Positions 36,141-44,697 of a DNA stretch of 64,000 nt are shown piece by piece (the first letter of the stretch is position 1; every line of letters begins with the position of its first letter). The notes under the pieces are model-generated. The model saw only the letters and a list, made by a program, of their open reading frames with translations. It was not told where the DNA came from and did no database searches. The stretch covers positions 186,001 to 250,000 of the forward strand of contig NZ_CABVHK010000005.1 of NCBI RefSeq assembly GCF_902497785.1, read 5' to 3'. Origin of the DNA: Pseudomonas fluorescens. Lineage in GTDB: Bacteria > Pseudomonadota > Gammaproteobacteria > Pseudomonadales > Pseudomonadaceae. Made by a program: the position numbers and the translations under genes.

Positions 36141-36226
36141 TTGCAGATCCACCCTTTGTCCGTAACCTCCACTGCATGTTGTGTTTTTAGATTCATAAAA
36201 ATCTATATGTAGTGTCTGGAGGCCGA

Positions 36227-38236
36227 ATGCAGAGCACGCTGATCTCAAAAGGATGTAACCGTTTGCACAAGCGCAATGGCGATCTGGTTGCCTTTGATGC
36301 CGACAAAATTCGTCAAGCGTTGATCGCGGCCGGCAAGGCCACTGGTGAGTACACCGAGGTTGAAGTCGAGGGCTTGCTCGAGGCGGTTCTCACCCGTCTG
36401 GAAGGGTTGCCAAGGCTGCATGTCGAGCAGATCCAGGACCGGGTCGAACGGGTGCTGATGGACGCCGGTTTTTTCTTCGCCATGCGTGCCTATATCGTCT
36501 ATCGCGAACAACACGGCCGCCTGCGCCGCGACCGCCGGACCATGGTCGAGGTCGCGACCTCCATGAACGAATACCTCGACCGTGAAGACTGGCGAGTCCA
36601 AGCGAATGCCAATCAGGGCTATTCCCTCGGTGGGCTGGTGTTGAACGTCTCGGGCAAGGTCACCGCCAACTACTGGCTGGACGAGGTCTACAGCGAGGCC
36701 ATCGGCCAGGCTCACCGCGAGGCGGATTTGCATGTGCATGACCTCGACATGCTCGCCGGTTACTGCGCAGGCTGGTCGCTGCGCACCCTGTTGCACGAAG
36801 GGCTGAACGGTGTGCCGGGGCGGGTCGAGGCCGGTCCGCCCAAGCATTTGAGTAGTGCCCTGGGGCAAATGGTCAACTTCCTCGGCACCTTGCAAAACGA
36901 ATGGGCCGGCGCCCAGGCGTTCAGCTCGTTCGACACCTACCTGGCACCCTATGTGCGCCAGGACCGGCTGACTTATCAAGAGGTGCGCCAGGCGCTTCAG
37001 GAGTTCATTTACAACCTCAACGTCCCGTCGCGCTGGGGCACCCAGACACCGTTCACCAACCTGACATTCGACTGGGTGTGCCCGGAGGATTTGCGTGAGC
37101 AGATCCCTGTCATCGGCGGTGAGGAAATGCCGTTTGCCTACGGCGACCTGCAAGTCGAAATGGACTTGCTCAACCGTGCCTACATCGAAGTGATGCAGGC
37201 CGGCGATGCGAAAGGGCGGGTGTTCACCTTTCCGATCCCGACCTACAACATCACCCATGATTTTCCGTGGGACAGTGAAAACGCCGACCGCCTGTTCGAG
37301 ATGACCGCTCGCTACGGTCTGCCGTATTTCCAGAACTTCCTCAACTCGGACATGCAGCCCAATCAAGTGCGCTCGATGTGTTGCCGCCTGCAGCTGGACG
37401 TGCGCGAATTGCTCAAGCGTGGCGGCGGTTTGTTTGGCTCGGCGGAGCAGACCGGATCGCTCGGCGTGGTGACCATAAACTGCGCGCGCCTGGGTCATGT
37501 GTTCAAAGGCGACACCAGCGGTTTGCTCAAGCGGCTGGACACCTTGATGGAGCTGGCGATGGAAAGCCTGGAGGTCAAGCGCAAGGTAATCCAGCACCAC
37601 ATGGATGCCGGTTTGTACCCGTACACCAAGCGTTACCTCGGTACCTTGCGCAACCATTTCTCGACCATCGGCCTCAACGGTCTGCATGAAATGCTGCGCA
37701 ATTTCAGCAGCGACGAGGAGGGCATGCACACCGAATACGGTCGGCAGTTCGCCCTGAGGTTGCTCGACCATGTGCGTGCCACGCTGGTGCGTTTCCAGGA
37801 AGAAACCGGCCACCTCTACAACCTCGAAGCGACGCCGGCCGAGGGCACCACCTACCGTTTCGCCAAGGAAGACCTCAAGCGCTATCCCGACATTCTCCAG
37901 GCCGGCAGCCCGCAAGCGCCGTACTACACCAATTCCTCGCAACTGCCCGTGGGCTATACCGAAGACCCCTTCGAGGCGCTGGAACTGCAAGACGAACTGC
38001 AATGCAAATACACCGGCGGTACCGTCCTGCACCTGTACATGGCCGAGCGAATTTCCTCGACTCAAGCCTGCAAGCAACTGGTGCGCAAAGCCCTCGGACG
38101 TTTCCGCCTGCCGTACCTGACCGTGACCCCGACATTCTCCATCTGCCCGGTGCACGGCTACCTCGATGGCGAGCACGAATTCTGCCCCAAATGCGACGAG
38201 GTCCTGCTGCTCAAAGCAACCAGCACCGCTCACTGA
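36227..38236 (+). CDS. nrdD: NrdD, class III ribonucleotide reductase, lacking the glycyl-radical tail
   Basis: A 669-residue protein. An N-terminal ATP-cone (about 12-100) is followed by the ten-stranded catalytic barrel, with MCCRLQLD holding a candidate active-site cysteine. The zinc site near the end reads CPVH...CPKC in SICPVHGYLDGEHEFCPKC. The frame stops 14 residues later (EVLLLKATSTAH). In complete NrdD proteins this zinc site runs on into a glycyl-radical loop of the type EVxxRVxGYxRPV..N.GK; that segment is absent here and is encoded by a separate gene at 38404-38571. TGGAGG precedes the ATG, and a perfect ANR/DNR box is upstream. Confidence 0.93.
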   Translation: MQSTLISKGCNRLHKRNGDLVAFDADKIRQALIAAGKATGEYTEVEVEGLLEAVLTRLEGLPRLHVEQIQDRVERVLMDAGFFFAMRAYIVYREQHGRLRRDRRTMVEVATSMNEYLDREDWRVQANANQGYSLGGLVLNVSGKVTANYWLDEVYSEAIGQAHREADLHVHDLDMLAGYCAGWSLRTLLHEGLNGVPGRVEAGPPKHLSSALGQMVNFLGTLQNEWAGAQAFSSFDTYLAPYVRQDRLTYQEVRQALQEFIYNLNVPSRWGTQTPFTNLTFDWVCPEDLREQIPVIGGEEMPFAYGDLQVEMDLLNRAYIEVMQAGDAKGRVFTFPIPTYNITHDFPWDSENADRLFEMTARYGLPYFQNFLNSDMQPNQVRSMCCRLQLDVRELLKRGGGLFGSAEQTGSLGVVTINCARLGHVFKGDTSGLLKRLDTLMELAMESLEVKRKVIQHHMDAGLYPYTKRYLGTLRNHFSTIGLNGLHEMLRNFSSDEEGMHTEYGRQFALRLLDHVRATLVRFQEETGHLYNLEATPAEGTTYRFAKEDLKRYPDILQAGSPQAPYYTNSSQLPVGYTEDPFEALELQDELQCKYTGGTVLHLYMAERISSTQACKQLVRKALGRFRLPYLTVTPTFSICPVHGYLDGEHEFCPKCDEVLLLKATSTAH

Positions 38237-38244
38237 CGCCAGCC

Positions 38245-38350
38245 CCCTGTAGGAGCGAGCTTGCTCGCGATGGACGTCAACGCTAACGCTGGACACCTGA
38301 ATGAACGCGTTGGCCTGACGTTTTTCGCGAGCAAGCTCGCTCCTACAGGG
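38245..38350. repeat. REP palindrome between nrdD and the glycyl-radical gene
   Basis: CCCTGTAGGAGCGAGCTTGC... (38245) pairs with ...GCAAGCTCGCTCCTACAGGG ending at 38350. An inner GACGTCAACGC / GCGTTGGCCTGACGTT pair is present. It fills the 167 bp gap exactly where the nrdD reading frame is interrupted. Confidence 0.85.
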
Positions 38351-38403
38351 AGCGGCAGCACCGTTTATTGATTTCGATCCACTCAACCGCAAGGAGCTTC
38401 ACC

Positions 38404-38571
38404 ATGAATGCATCGCAAGCACTGCCCCAGGCTCAACGTCAACGTTGTGAAGTCTGGACCCGAGTGATGGGTTATCACCGTCCGGTGTCCGCGTTCAACC
38501 CGGGCAAACAATCGGAGCACCGCGAACGGGTGCATTTCACTGAAAGCGCGGCCGTGGCCGGGCGCCAATGA
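38404..38571 (+). CDS. Stand-alone glycyl-radical domain of NrdD (55 residues)
   Basis: A 55-codon gene with AAGGAG seven bases before its ATG. After a short leader (MNASQALPQAQRQR) it contains CEVWTRVMGYHRPVSAFNPG and KQSEHRERVHF, the glycyl-radical loop normally fused to the C-terminus of NrdD; the predicted radical glycine is Gly23. The stop overlaps the nrdG start (ATGA), so it is translated in coupling with the activase that makes the radical. It should assemble with the main NrdD chain to give active enzyme. This resembles the spare-part protein GrcA/YfiD of pyruvate formate-lyase in concept, but here no intact NrdD copy is visible in the window. Confidence 0.85.
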   Translation: MNASQALPQAQRQRCEVWTRVMGYHRPVSAFNPGKQSEHRERVHFTESAAVAGRQ

Positions 38572-39263
38572 GTCGAATGCTGCGGGTCGGGGGCATGGTG
38601 CCCCTGACCACTATCGACTATCCCGGACAGCTTGCCTGCGTCCTGTTTTGCCAGGGTTGCGCCTGGCGTTGTCGCTACTGCCACAACCCGCAGCTGATCC
38701 CGCCTCGTGGCACTGAGGAAGTGGACTGGCGGCGGGTTTTGGCGTTTCTGCAACGTCGTCAGGACTTGCTCGATGCCGTGGTGTTCAGTGGCGGTGAGCC
38801 GACCTTGCAGGACGGTTTGCCCGGCGCCATGGAGGAAGTGCGCGCAATGGGCTTTCGCATCGGTCTGCACAGCGCCGGGATCAAGCCGGCTGCGTTCGCC
38901 AGGGCACTGACCGGGGCCGACTGGGTCGGCTTCGACGTCAAGGCGTTGCCCGAAGATTGCCAGGCCATCACCCGCGTCGAGGGCAGCGGCACCGCCAACT
39001 GGCGCAGCCTCGAGCATCTGCTGGACAGCGGGGTCGACTACGAATGCCGCACCACCGTGCATTGGCATCTCTTCCAACCCGATCGCCTGTTGATCCTCGC
39101 GCAGCGATTGAGCGCGCTGGGGGTCAAACGCTTCGCCGTGCAACTGGTGCGCACCGAGCGAATGTTCGATCCATTGCTGCCGAGCGTTTCGGCACACGCC
39201 TTGCTACCCGAACTGTGGGAAGCGATGCGCGCGTTGTTTCCAGCGTTCGTACTACGGGGGTAA
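38568..39263 (+). CDS. nrdG: NrdG, class III ribonucleotide reductase activating enzyme (radical SAM)
   Basis: A 231-residue radical SAM activase that generates the glycyl radical on NrdD. The cluster motif is CAWRCRYC (Cys31, Cys35, Cys38) and VVFSGGEPTLQDGL matches the SAM-binding GGEP region. It begins GGMVPLTTIDYPGQLACVLF, typical of this NrdG subgroup (PflA-like). It overlaps the glycyl-radical gene by four bases, so the pair is co-expressed. Confidence 0.93.
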   Translation: MSRMLRVGGMVPLTTIDYPGQLACVLFCQGCAWRCRYCHNPQLIPPRGTEEVDWRRVLAFLQRRQDLLDAVVFSGGEPTLQDGLPGAMEEVRAMGFRIGLHSAGIKPAAFARALTGADWVGFDVKALPEDCQAITRVEGSGTANWRSLEHLLDSGVDYECRTTVHWHLFQPDRLLILAQRLSALGVKRFAVQLVRTERMFDPLLPSVSAHALLPELWEAMRALFPAFVLRG

Positions 39264-39355
39264 GCGAACCTGCGGATCAAGTGACAACAGTGACATCCAC
39301 CATGAATTTCAAATGCGCTGCCAATCAGGCAGGTATCAAACGGGGAGCATTTGAT

Positions 39356-40975
39356 ATGGCTAAATTAACCACGGCACAACGGATCGTCATCGGCTTTGCA
39401 ATCGCGCCGCTGGCGCTGATGGGCATGGCGTTTTACGCGTTGCACGATCTGGCAACGCTCAAGGAACAGGCGGTGGTCATCGTCAAACAGGACTGGCCGA
39501 AGATCGAGCCGATCATGGTGATTGCCACCGGTGTGCGCGATAACGCGCGCAACACCCGGGATTTGCTGATCGACAAGGACAATCAGCAAGTGCAACAGTC
39601 GATCGACACCACCAAGAAACGCATCACCCAGGCGCTCGAAACCCTTGAGCCATTGTTCTATCTGCCCGAGGGCAAAGCGGCTTATGCCGCGCTGAAAAAG
39701 CATCGCGAAGCCTACGTCGCCGCGTTCACCCAGGTGCAGGTGTTGATTCGACAGGGCGCTGCCGATGACGCCGTGGCGCAACTGAAACAGAAGGTCGTTC
39801 CGGCCGAAGCCGAGGTGTATCGCAGCCTCGATGCGTTGATGGCGCTGCAAGGCAAAATCTTCGTCGACCGCGAACAGTCGGCGCAAGCACTGTACAGCGA
39901 TGCCCGGCGCAACATGCTCGGGCTGTTCCTGTTCTGCCTGGCCTTGGTGATTGCTGCGGCAATCGTCGTGACGCGCAGTGTGACCCGGCCCTTGGGTGGC
40001 GAACCGGACGATGCCGCACGGTTGCTGAGTGAAATCGCCGGCGGCGACCTGACGATTCAGGTGCCGGTGCAAAGCAGTGCCGGCGGCAGTGTGATGATGA
40101 ACATGCACCAGATGCAGCAAAGTCTGAACGCGATGGTCAAGCACATCGCGACCTCGGTGGACCGCGTCGCCAGCTCCTCGGAAGAGCTGAGTGCGGTCAG
40201 CAGCCAGACCAGCAGCAACTTGCAATTGCAGGGTCTGGAAATCGAGCAGGCTGCGGCGGCGGTGAATCAGATGACCGCTGCCGTGGATGAAGTGGCGCGC
40301 AACGCCGTCAGCACCTCCGAGGCCTCAAAGCAGTCTGAGCAAACGGCGCAGCGCGGCCGTGAACAGGTTCAGGAAACCGTGGTTTCAATCGGCGAACTGG
40401 CCGAGGGTGTCACCGATACCTCGCAACGCATCGGACAGCTCGCGGGCCGGGTGCAGGACATCAGCAAGGTTCTGGACGTGATCCGCAGCATCGCCGAGCA
40501 GACTAATTTGCTCGCCCTCAACGCGGCCATTGAGGCGGCGCGGGCCGGAGATGCCGGACGCGGTTTTGCCGTGGTCGCCGATGAAGTGCGTGCATTGGCC
40601 CATCGCACTCAGGTATCGACCCAGGAAATCGAGCAGATGATCGGCAACATTCGCCAGGACACCGCGCACGCGGTGACTGCGATGCAGAGCAGCAGCCATC
40701 TGGTGCGGACGACCCTTGAGGTGGCGCAGCGCTCGGGTGAAGCACTGGATGAAATCACCCGGTCGATCTCGCAGATCAATGAGCGCAATTTGATGATTGC
40801 CAGTGCCACCGAGGAACAGGCACTGGTGGCGCGGGAGGTGGATCGCAATCTGGTGGGGATTCGCAACCTGTCCGAGCAGGTCTTGCTCGGCGCCCGGCAT
40901 ACCGACACAGCGGGCCATGAATTGGCACAGATGGCCGGTGAACTGCATCAGACGGTGGCGCGCTTCAAAGTCTAG
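39356..40975 (+). CDS. Methyl-accepting chemotaxis protein
   Basis: A 539-residue chemoreceptor. The first transmembrane helix is about residues 10-30, followed by a periplasmic four-helix-bundle-type ligand domain (about 31-185), a second helix (MLGLFLFCLALVIAAAIVV), a HAMP region and a cytoplasmic coiled coil with the conserved hairpin QTNLLALNAAIEAARAGDAG. The ligand is not evident. GGGGAG at 39342 supports the ATG at 39356. Its placement between nrdG and ftr does not identify a signal. No ANR box is seen upstream. Confidence 0.93.
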   Translation: MAKLTTAQRIVIGFAIAPLALMGMAFYALHDLATLKEQAVVIVKQDWPKIEPIMVIATGVRDNARNTRDLLIDKDNQQVQQSIDTTKKRITQALETLEPLFYLPEGKAAYAALKKHREAYVAAFTQVQVLIRQGAADDAVAQLKQKVVPAEAEVYRSLDALMALQGKIFVDREQSAQALYSDARRNMLGLFLFCLALVIAAAIVVTRSVTRPLGGEPDDAARLLSEIAGGDLTIQVPVQSSAGGSVMMNMHQMQQSLNAMVKHIATSVDRVASSSEELSAVSSQTSSNLQLQGLEIEQAAAAVNQMTAAVDEVARNAVSTSEASKQSEQTAQRGREQVQETVVSIGELAEGVTDTSQRIGQLAGRVQDISKVLDVIRSIAEQTNLLALNAAIEAARAGDAGRGFAVVADEVRALAHRTQVSTQEIEQMIGNIRQDTAHAVTAMQSSSHLVRTTLEVAQRSGEALDEITRSISQINERNLMIASATEEQALVAREVDRNLVGIRNLSEQVLLGARHTDTAGHELAQMAGELHQTVARFKV

Positions 40976-41008
40976 GTCGTGCGCGGTGGTGGTTGTGGAT
41001 GAGGGCAC

Positions 41009-42388
41009 TCAGGACCAGCCCCAGAACTGCAACCACCAGCCAAACCCGATCAGACCGTTGGCCAGCAACAGACACGCGCTGCCCGCCACGCGCCTTGGCC
41101 GGGAAAGACTCTCGCGGTTCAGCCGTTTCCATCCCAGCAGCACACTCCAGCCCATCGCGGCCAGCAACAGGCACGCCCTCGCCGGTTGCACCCACTCCAG
41201 CAGCAACCCTTCGTAACGCAACAATTTCACCGTGGTGGCCGACAGCCCGAGAAACAGTCCGGCACCACCGAGGGGCGTGAGGGTCAGCGCCAGGGGCGAA
41301 TACAGTGCGCGATCACCCGCCAGACGGGCCGTCAGCCGTAGAAGGATCATCAACAGTGCGCCGAGCAGCAGTGAACTCAAGCCCAGATAAGTGACGATGC
41401 TGAAGCCGTCGAGCCAGCTGAAGCTGTCATTGAGTCGCGGGTAATGGGTGAGCAGCCACCACGGCGCATTGTCGTTCAGCGCCCACAGCTGGTCGTGCTC
41501 GACCAGCCATTGCGCGAGGGTTTGTTTGAGGGCGATGAACCATGGGCTGACCGTCCACTGAAACGCGCCCATCGCCAGGCCGATCACACCGAACAGCAGC
41601 AGGCGTGCGTCCCAAGGCGAAAGCATCTGCTCGGTCGCTTGAAGAATCTCCTGATTACCGGAGCGGGCGATCAGTTGCACCGCACCGCGTTGCCCGCTGC
41701 AACGGCCACAGGCATGACAGTCACTCGCACCGCGCATGCGGCGAATATCGAGCAATGGCGCGCAATTGGGTGGCGGCAGGCGTGGCGCGAGGTTTTCTTT
41801 CCAGCGCTGTTCATCCACCCGGAAGTGCACCGGCGCCAGGCGGGCGAGCAGGGCGAAGACGCCGCTGACCGGGCACAGGTAGCGGCACCAGACCCGCTTG
41901 CCCCGGGCGAATAACAGGCCGACGGCCACCGCTGCCACGGTCGAACCGCCGAGAATCAGCAACGCCGCTTGTGCGTAGTCATAAACGCTGATCAGTTGGC
42001 CATAGAGGGTCGTCAGGCAGAACGCCAAGGTTGGCCAGCCACCCCAACGCAACCAGCGCGGCACGCCCAGGCCTTTGCCGTAATGGCTGGCCCATTCGCT
42101 GAGTGAACCTTCCGGGCACAGCACGCCGCACCAGAGGCGGCCGAACAGCACAATCGACAGCAACACGAAGGGCCACCAGATGCCCCAGAACAGGAACTGC
42201 GCGAGCAAGGTCAGGTTGTCGAGCATTCGTGCCTGACTGTCGGGCAGCGGCAGTAGCGCAGGGGTCACCAACAGCACGGCGTAGAAAACCACAACCACCC
42301 ATTGCGCAGCGCGAATGAGCGGCGCATGACGGCGCATGCCGTCACCCAGGCGCTGCAGCCATCGATTGCGCCAGCTCAGTTGAGGCAT
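41009..42388 (-). CDS. ftrD: FtrD-like polyferredoxin membrane protein of the ferrous iron transporter
   Basis: A 459-residue multi-spanning protein. It carries cysteine motifs CGVLCPEGSLSEW and CRYLCPVSGVF, related to the NapH/FtrD ferredoxin-membrane family, and a further cluster CHACGRCSGQRG near residue 225. FtrD is thought to take electrons from reoxidised iron handled by FtrB/FtrC. The ATG at 42388 lies inside the end of ftrC (13 bp overlap). A longer open frame to 42451 is less likely because it runs further into ftrC. It is the last gene of ftrABCD. Confidence 0.85.
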   Translation of the reverse strand: MPQLSWRNRWLQRLGDGMRRHAPLIRAAQWVVVVFYAVLLVTPALLPLPDSQARMLDNLTLLAQFLFWGIWWPFVLLSIVLFGRLWCGVLCPEGSLSEWASHYGKGLGVPRWLRWGGWPTLAFCLTTLYGQLISVYDYAQAALLILGGSTVAAVAVGLLFARGKRVWCRYLCPVSGVFALLARLAPVHFRVDEQRWKENLAPRLPPPNCAPLLDIRRMRGASDCHACGRCSGQRGAVQLIARSGNQEILQATEQMLSPWDARLLLFGVIGLAMGAFQWTVSPWFIALKQTLAQWLVEHDQLWALNDNAPWWLLTHYPRLNDSFSWLDGFSIVTYLGLSSLLLGALLMILLRLTARLAGDRALYSPLALTLTPLGGAGLFLGLSATTVKLLRYEGLLLEWVQPARACLLLAAMGWSVLLGWKRLNRESLSRPRRVAGSACLLLANGLIGFGWWLQFWGWS

Positions 42389-43230
42389 GGGACTTTGTCC
42401 GCAGTGCGTTGCCGCAGCCAGCCGGCGACGACCAGCCAGTAGCCGATCCACACCAGCAAGGTCAGGCTGCTGGGCGTCGCCCGGTACCCGGCGAAACCGG
42501 CCAGAAAACCGCCCAGGCCATGGCTGTCGCCGAGCACCGCGCTGCTGTCCCAGAGTGCTTCGCCGGCGAGGCTGTAAATCATTTCGGGCACGTCCAGTGC
42601 GAGCAGTTGACCGCCGATTCTCTCGGTGCCACTGACCAGCAACGCTGCGCCAAGCATGAGCAGGATCCCCTCGCTGATGGCAAAGAATCGTTGCCAGGAA
42701 ATGAACCGGCGACTGCTTTGCAGCAGGCTGATGGTCAGTGCCGAGAGCACCAGTCCCAACGCCCCGCCGATGGCAAACAAACCGAGCTGCGGCCCACGTA
42801 ACTGAGCGCCTGCGCCGTAGAGAAACACCACGGTTTCACTGCCTTCGCGGCTGACCGCCAGCATTGCCAGCAACAACACCCCCCAGCCGCCCTGACGAGC
42901 CAGATGGCTATCAGCGTGACGTTGCAGATCCTGTTTGAGGGTGCGTCCGTGATGGTGCATCCAGCCGACCATTTGCACGATCAACAGACTGGCCACCAAC
43001 GCCAGTGCAGCCTGGAACCATTCGCTGGCCGACCCGCTCATGGTCTCGCCGGCAAACAGCACCAGCACGGCGAGTACGCCCGAGAGCGTCAGCCCCAGCG
43101 CCACGCCGGCCCAGAGGAATTTGACCAGCCGGCCGGCCTGACTCTGCTGGCTGACCCAGGCCAGAAGAATGCCGATCACCAGCAACGCCTCGACGCTTTC
43201 GCGCCAGACGATGAACATTGATTGATTCAT
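42376..43230 (-). CDS. ftrC: FtrC, FTR1-family iron permease
   Basis: A 284-residue membrane protein with about seven helices. Two REXXE iron-binding motifs are visible, one in VWRESVEALLVIG near residue 8 and one in VSREGSETVVFLYG near residue 126. These are diagnostic of the FTR1/EfeU permease family. The permease takes Fe(III) made by the cupredoxin FtrB from Fe(II). It lies 21 bp after ftrB. Confidence 0.93.
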   Translation of the reverse strand: MNQSMFIVWRESVEALLVIGILLAWVSQQSQAGRLVKFLWAGVALGLTLSGVLAVLVLFAGETMSGSASEWFQAALALVASLLIVQMVGWMHHHGRTLKQDLQRHADSHLARQGGWGVLLLAMLAVSREGSETVVFLYGAGAQLRGPQLGLFAIGGALGLVLSALTISLLQSSRRFISWQRFFAISEGILLMLGAALLVSGTERIGGQLLALDVPEMIYSLAGEALWDSSAVLGDSHGLGGFLAGFAGYRATPSSLTLLVWIGYWLVVAGWLRQRTADKVPCLN

Positions 43231-43251
43231 GGAAACTCCTTGCAGCGTGGC

Positions 43252-43584
43252 TCATTTCGCGAGGATGCCGCCCTCGGGCAGTTGCGGATTGAACTCGTCG
43301 AAAAAGGGATAGTGACCGGGTCTCAGCGGATGAATCACGACGAAGGTGGTCACGCCCGGCGACAGTACTTTTTCAACCCGCAACGGCGTGCTTTCGAATT
43401 CGGCCGGTCCTTGGCCGGCGTTTTTCAGGACGATCTTGAACCGCTGCCGGGCCGGCACCTCCAGCAACGCCGGGGTGAAGTGACCATCGCGCAGAATCAA
43501 TTGATAAGTCGGTAACTCGGCATGGACCGTCAAAGGCGCGGCTGCTGCGGCCAGCATCAGCCAGGCGAGCGGCAGGCGCTTCAT
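43252..43584 (-). CDS. ftrB: FtrB, periplasmic cupredoxin of the iron transporter
   Basis: A 110-residue protein with a signal peptide (cleavage near TVHAE) and a cupredoxin-like domain: TYQLILRDGHFTPALLEVPA, FKIVLKNAG and HPLRPGHYPFFDEF. FtrB-type proteins are proposed Fe(II) oxidases for FtrC. It lacks a strict C-H-M type 1 copper triad at the C-terminus, so metal binding needs checking. It follows ftrA with no gap. Confidence 0.85.
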   Translation of the reverse strand: MKRLPLAWLMLAAAAAPLTVHAELPTYQLILRDGHFTPALLEVPARQRFKIVLKNAGQGPAEFESTPLRVEKVLSPGVTTFVVIHPLRPGHYPFFDEFNPQLPEGGILAK

Positions 43585-44109
43585 TCAGTAGCCACCTTTT
43601 TTGCCGATGCCGGCGTAGATGAATTCGTAATGCAGTTCGCAGCGTTCGAACCAGGGCGCGACACCGGTTTCCTTGTCGGTGTGGCGTCCCAAGGAAGCAT
43701 GGCCGCCCGGCGGCAGCACGGTGAACGTCAACTGATACTTGCCTGGCCCCAACAGCTTCACGTTGTCGCCATAGTGCGGGCCGTCATTGGCGACCATGGC
43801 GTGGAAATCGCCTTTGAGTTCCGGTTCGCTGCCTTGTTTTTTCAGGCTGAACGAGACGTTGAGGTAAGGCACGAAACTGCCTTCCTGAAAGCCCTGTCGA
43901 TTATCGGCGGTGGCGCGGATATCAGCTTCCAGATGTACGTCCGAATCCGCTGTGGCGCGCATCATGCCCGCCGGTGCCATTTCGATCGGTTGCAGGTACA
44001 CCGCGCCGACTTCCAGACCGGGACACAGCTGAGGTTCGCCGATCGGGTATTCCTTCGCGTTAGCCAGCGGTACAAGCAAAAGCAGGGCGAGTGTGAGAGG
44101 GGTGCGCAT
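43585..44109 (-). CDS. ftrA: FtrA/P19-type periplasmic iron-binding protein
   Basis: A 174-residue protein from the ATG at 44109 with AGGAAG just upstream. A signal peptide ends at about ANAKE. The mature part has the P19 (Tp34/FetP) family pattern: YPIGEPQLCPGLEVGAVYLQ, EMAPAGMM and DVHLEADIRAT, with Met and His metal ligands, and FHAMVANDGPHYGDNVKLL. P19 binds copper and iron and feeds ferrous iron to the FTR1 permease. It heads ftrABCD. An ANR-like box overlapping a Fur-like sequence lies 69 bp upstream. Confidence 0.9.
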   Translation of the reverse strand: MRTPLTLALLLLVPLANAKEYPIGEPQLCPGLEVGAVYLQPIEMAPAGMMRATADSDVHLEADIRATADNRQGFQEGSFVPYLNVSFSLKKQGSEPELKGDFHAMVANDGPHYGDNVKLLGPGKYQLTFTVLPPGGHASLGRHTDKETGVAPWFERCELHYEFIYAGIGKKGGY

Positions 44110-44171
44110 GATTTCTTCCTGGACACTGACGAGTAGGAACCCGAGTCTAGGAAGCTTTGCTGCGAACAATA

Positions 44172-44185
44172 ATGATTGCCATCAA
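44172..44185 (-). promoter_or_regulatory. ANR-like box overlapping a possible Fur site, upstream of ftrA
   Basis: ATGAT-TGCC-ATCAA matches TTGAT-N4-ATCAA at nine of ten positions. The surrounding AATAATGATTGCCATCAAG shares 12 of 19 positions with the Fur consensus by eye. The ftrA ATG is about 70 bp away, a class II distance. Joint oxygen and iron control is plausible. Confidence 0.55.
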
Positions 44186-44197
44186 GTTTTGCGCAAA

Positions 44198-44551
44198 TTA
44201 ACCCGGCGGTTCGTCACGCTGGCGAAATCGCTGGGCGCGTTCGACGCTGTGGCTCATCTGCGCGGCCGCGTGCACGGTCAAGGGGTGTTGGGTAAAACCG
44301 GGCCGGGGGGAAATGTACTCGGCCATTTCCCGGGCGACGGCGAGCTGACGCTCGGAGCCTTGCGCCAGCAGTGCGATCACCAGGTTTTCCAGGGCAATCA
44401 CCCGCACACGCAAGTGGACCAGTTCGGCGTTGGTCAAGACGGGCGGTGTGGCAAAGGCTTCGCCATCAAGGGAGTCGTCTTGATTGTCCCAGGTCGACAG
44501 GGGTGGAGAGTCGGGGTTTTCAGCGCCTGGGAGCGGGTTTTTATTAAGCAT
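44198..44551 (-). CDS. Hypothetical small protein divergent from the DUF3079 gene
   Basis: A 117-residue soluble protein (122 if the ATG at 44566 is used; GGAG nine bases before 44551 favours the later start). The N-terminal third is Pro/Asp-rich and probably disordered. The middle (TNAELVHLRVRVIALENLVIALL) is a strong amphipathic coiled coil, and the C-terminus has a PLTVHAAAQMSHSVERAQRF helix. No family is recognised. The perfect ANR/DNR box at 44624-44637 is 80 bp upstream, so anaerobic expression is likely. Confidence 0.7.
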   Translation of the reverse strand: MLNKNPLPGAENPDSPPLSTWDNQDDSLDGEAFATPPVLTNAELVHLRVRVIALENLVIALLAQGSERQLAVAREMAEYISPRPGFTQHPLTVHAAAQMSHSVERAQRFRQRDEPPG

Positions 44552-44623
44552 CAGCGAGGTCTCCAAATCTGTTCAGCCTTCAGTAGCTTAGTCGCAGGAT
44601 CGCGACAGGAGGAGGTCAGGTCC

Positions 44624-44637
44624 TTGATATCGATCAA
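44624..44637. promoter_or_regulatory. Perfect ANR/DNR box between two small divergent genes
   Basis: TTGAT-ATCG-ATCAA is identical, including the spacer, to the nrdD box at 36127-36140. It is centred 67 bp before the DUF3079 gene start and 80 bp before the divergent gene, so it may serve both. Confidence 0.9.
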
Positions 44638-44697
44638 GGTTGGCGCTGCACACAGACTGTAGCGTGGGCAAACGCCACTCATTGATCGGAGATCGGC

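Noticed and set aside
36245..38392. A 715-codon minus-strand frame opposite nrdD
   Set aside because: The plus-strand NrdD has clear motifs and a ribosome site; the reverse frame shows none.
38245..38403. A frameshift or sequencing error joining nrdD to the glycyl-radical frame
   Set aside because: The two coding parts are 167 bp apart with a complete REP palindrome, a new start codon and a strong ribosome site, so a simple indel does not explain the split.
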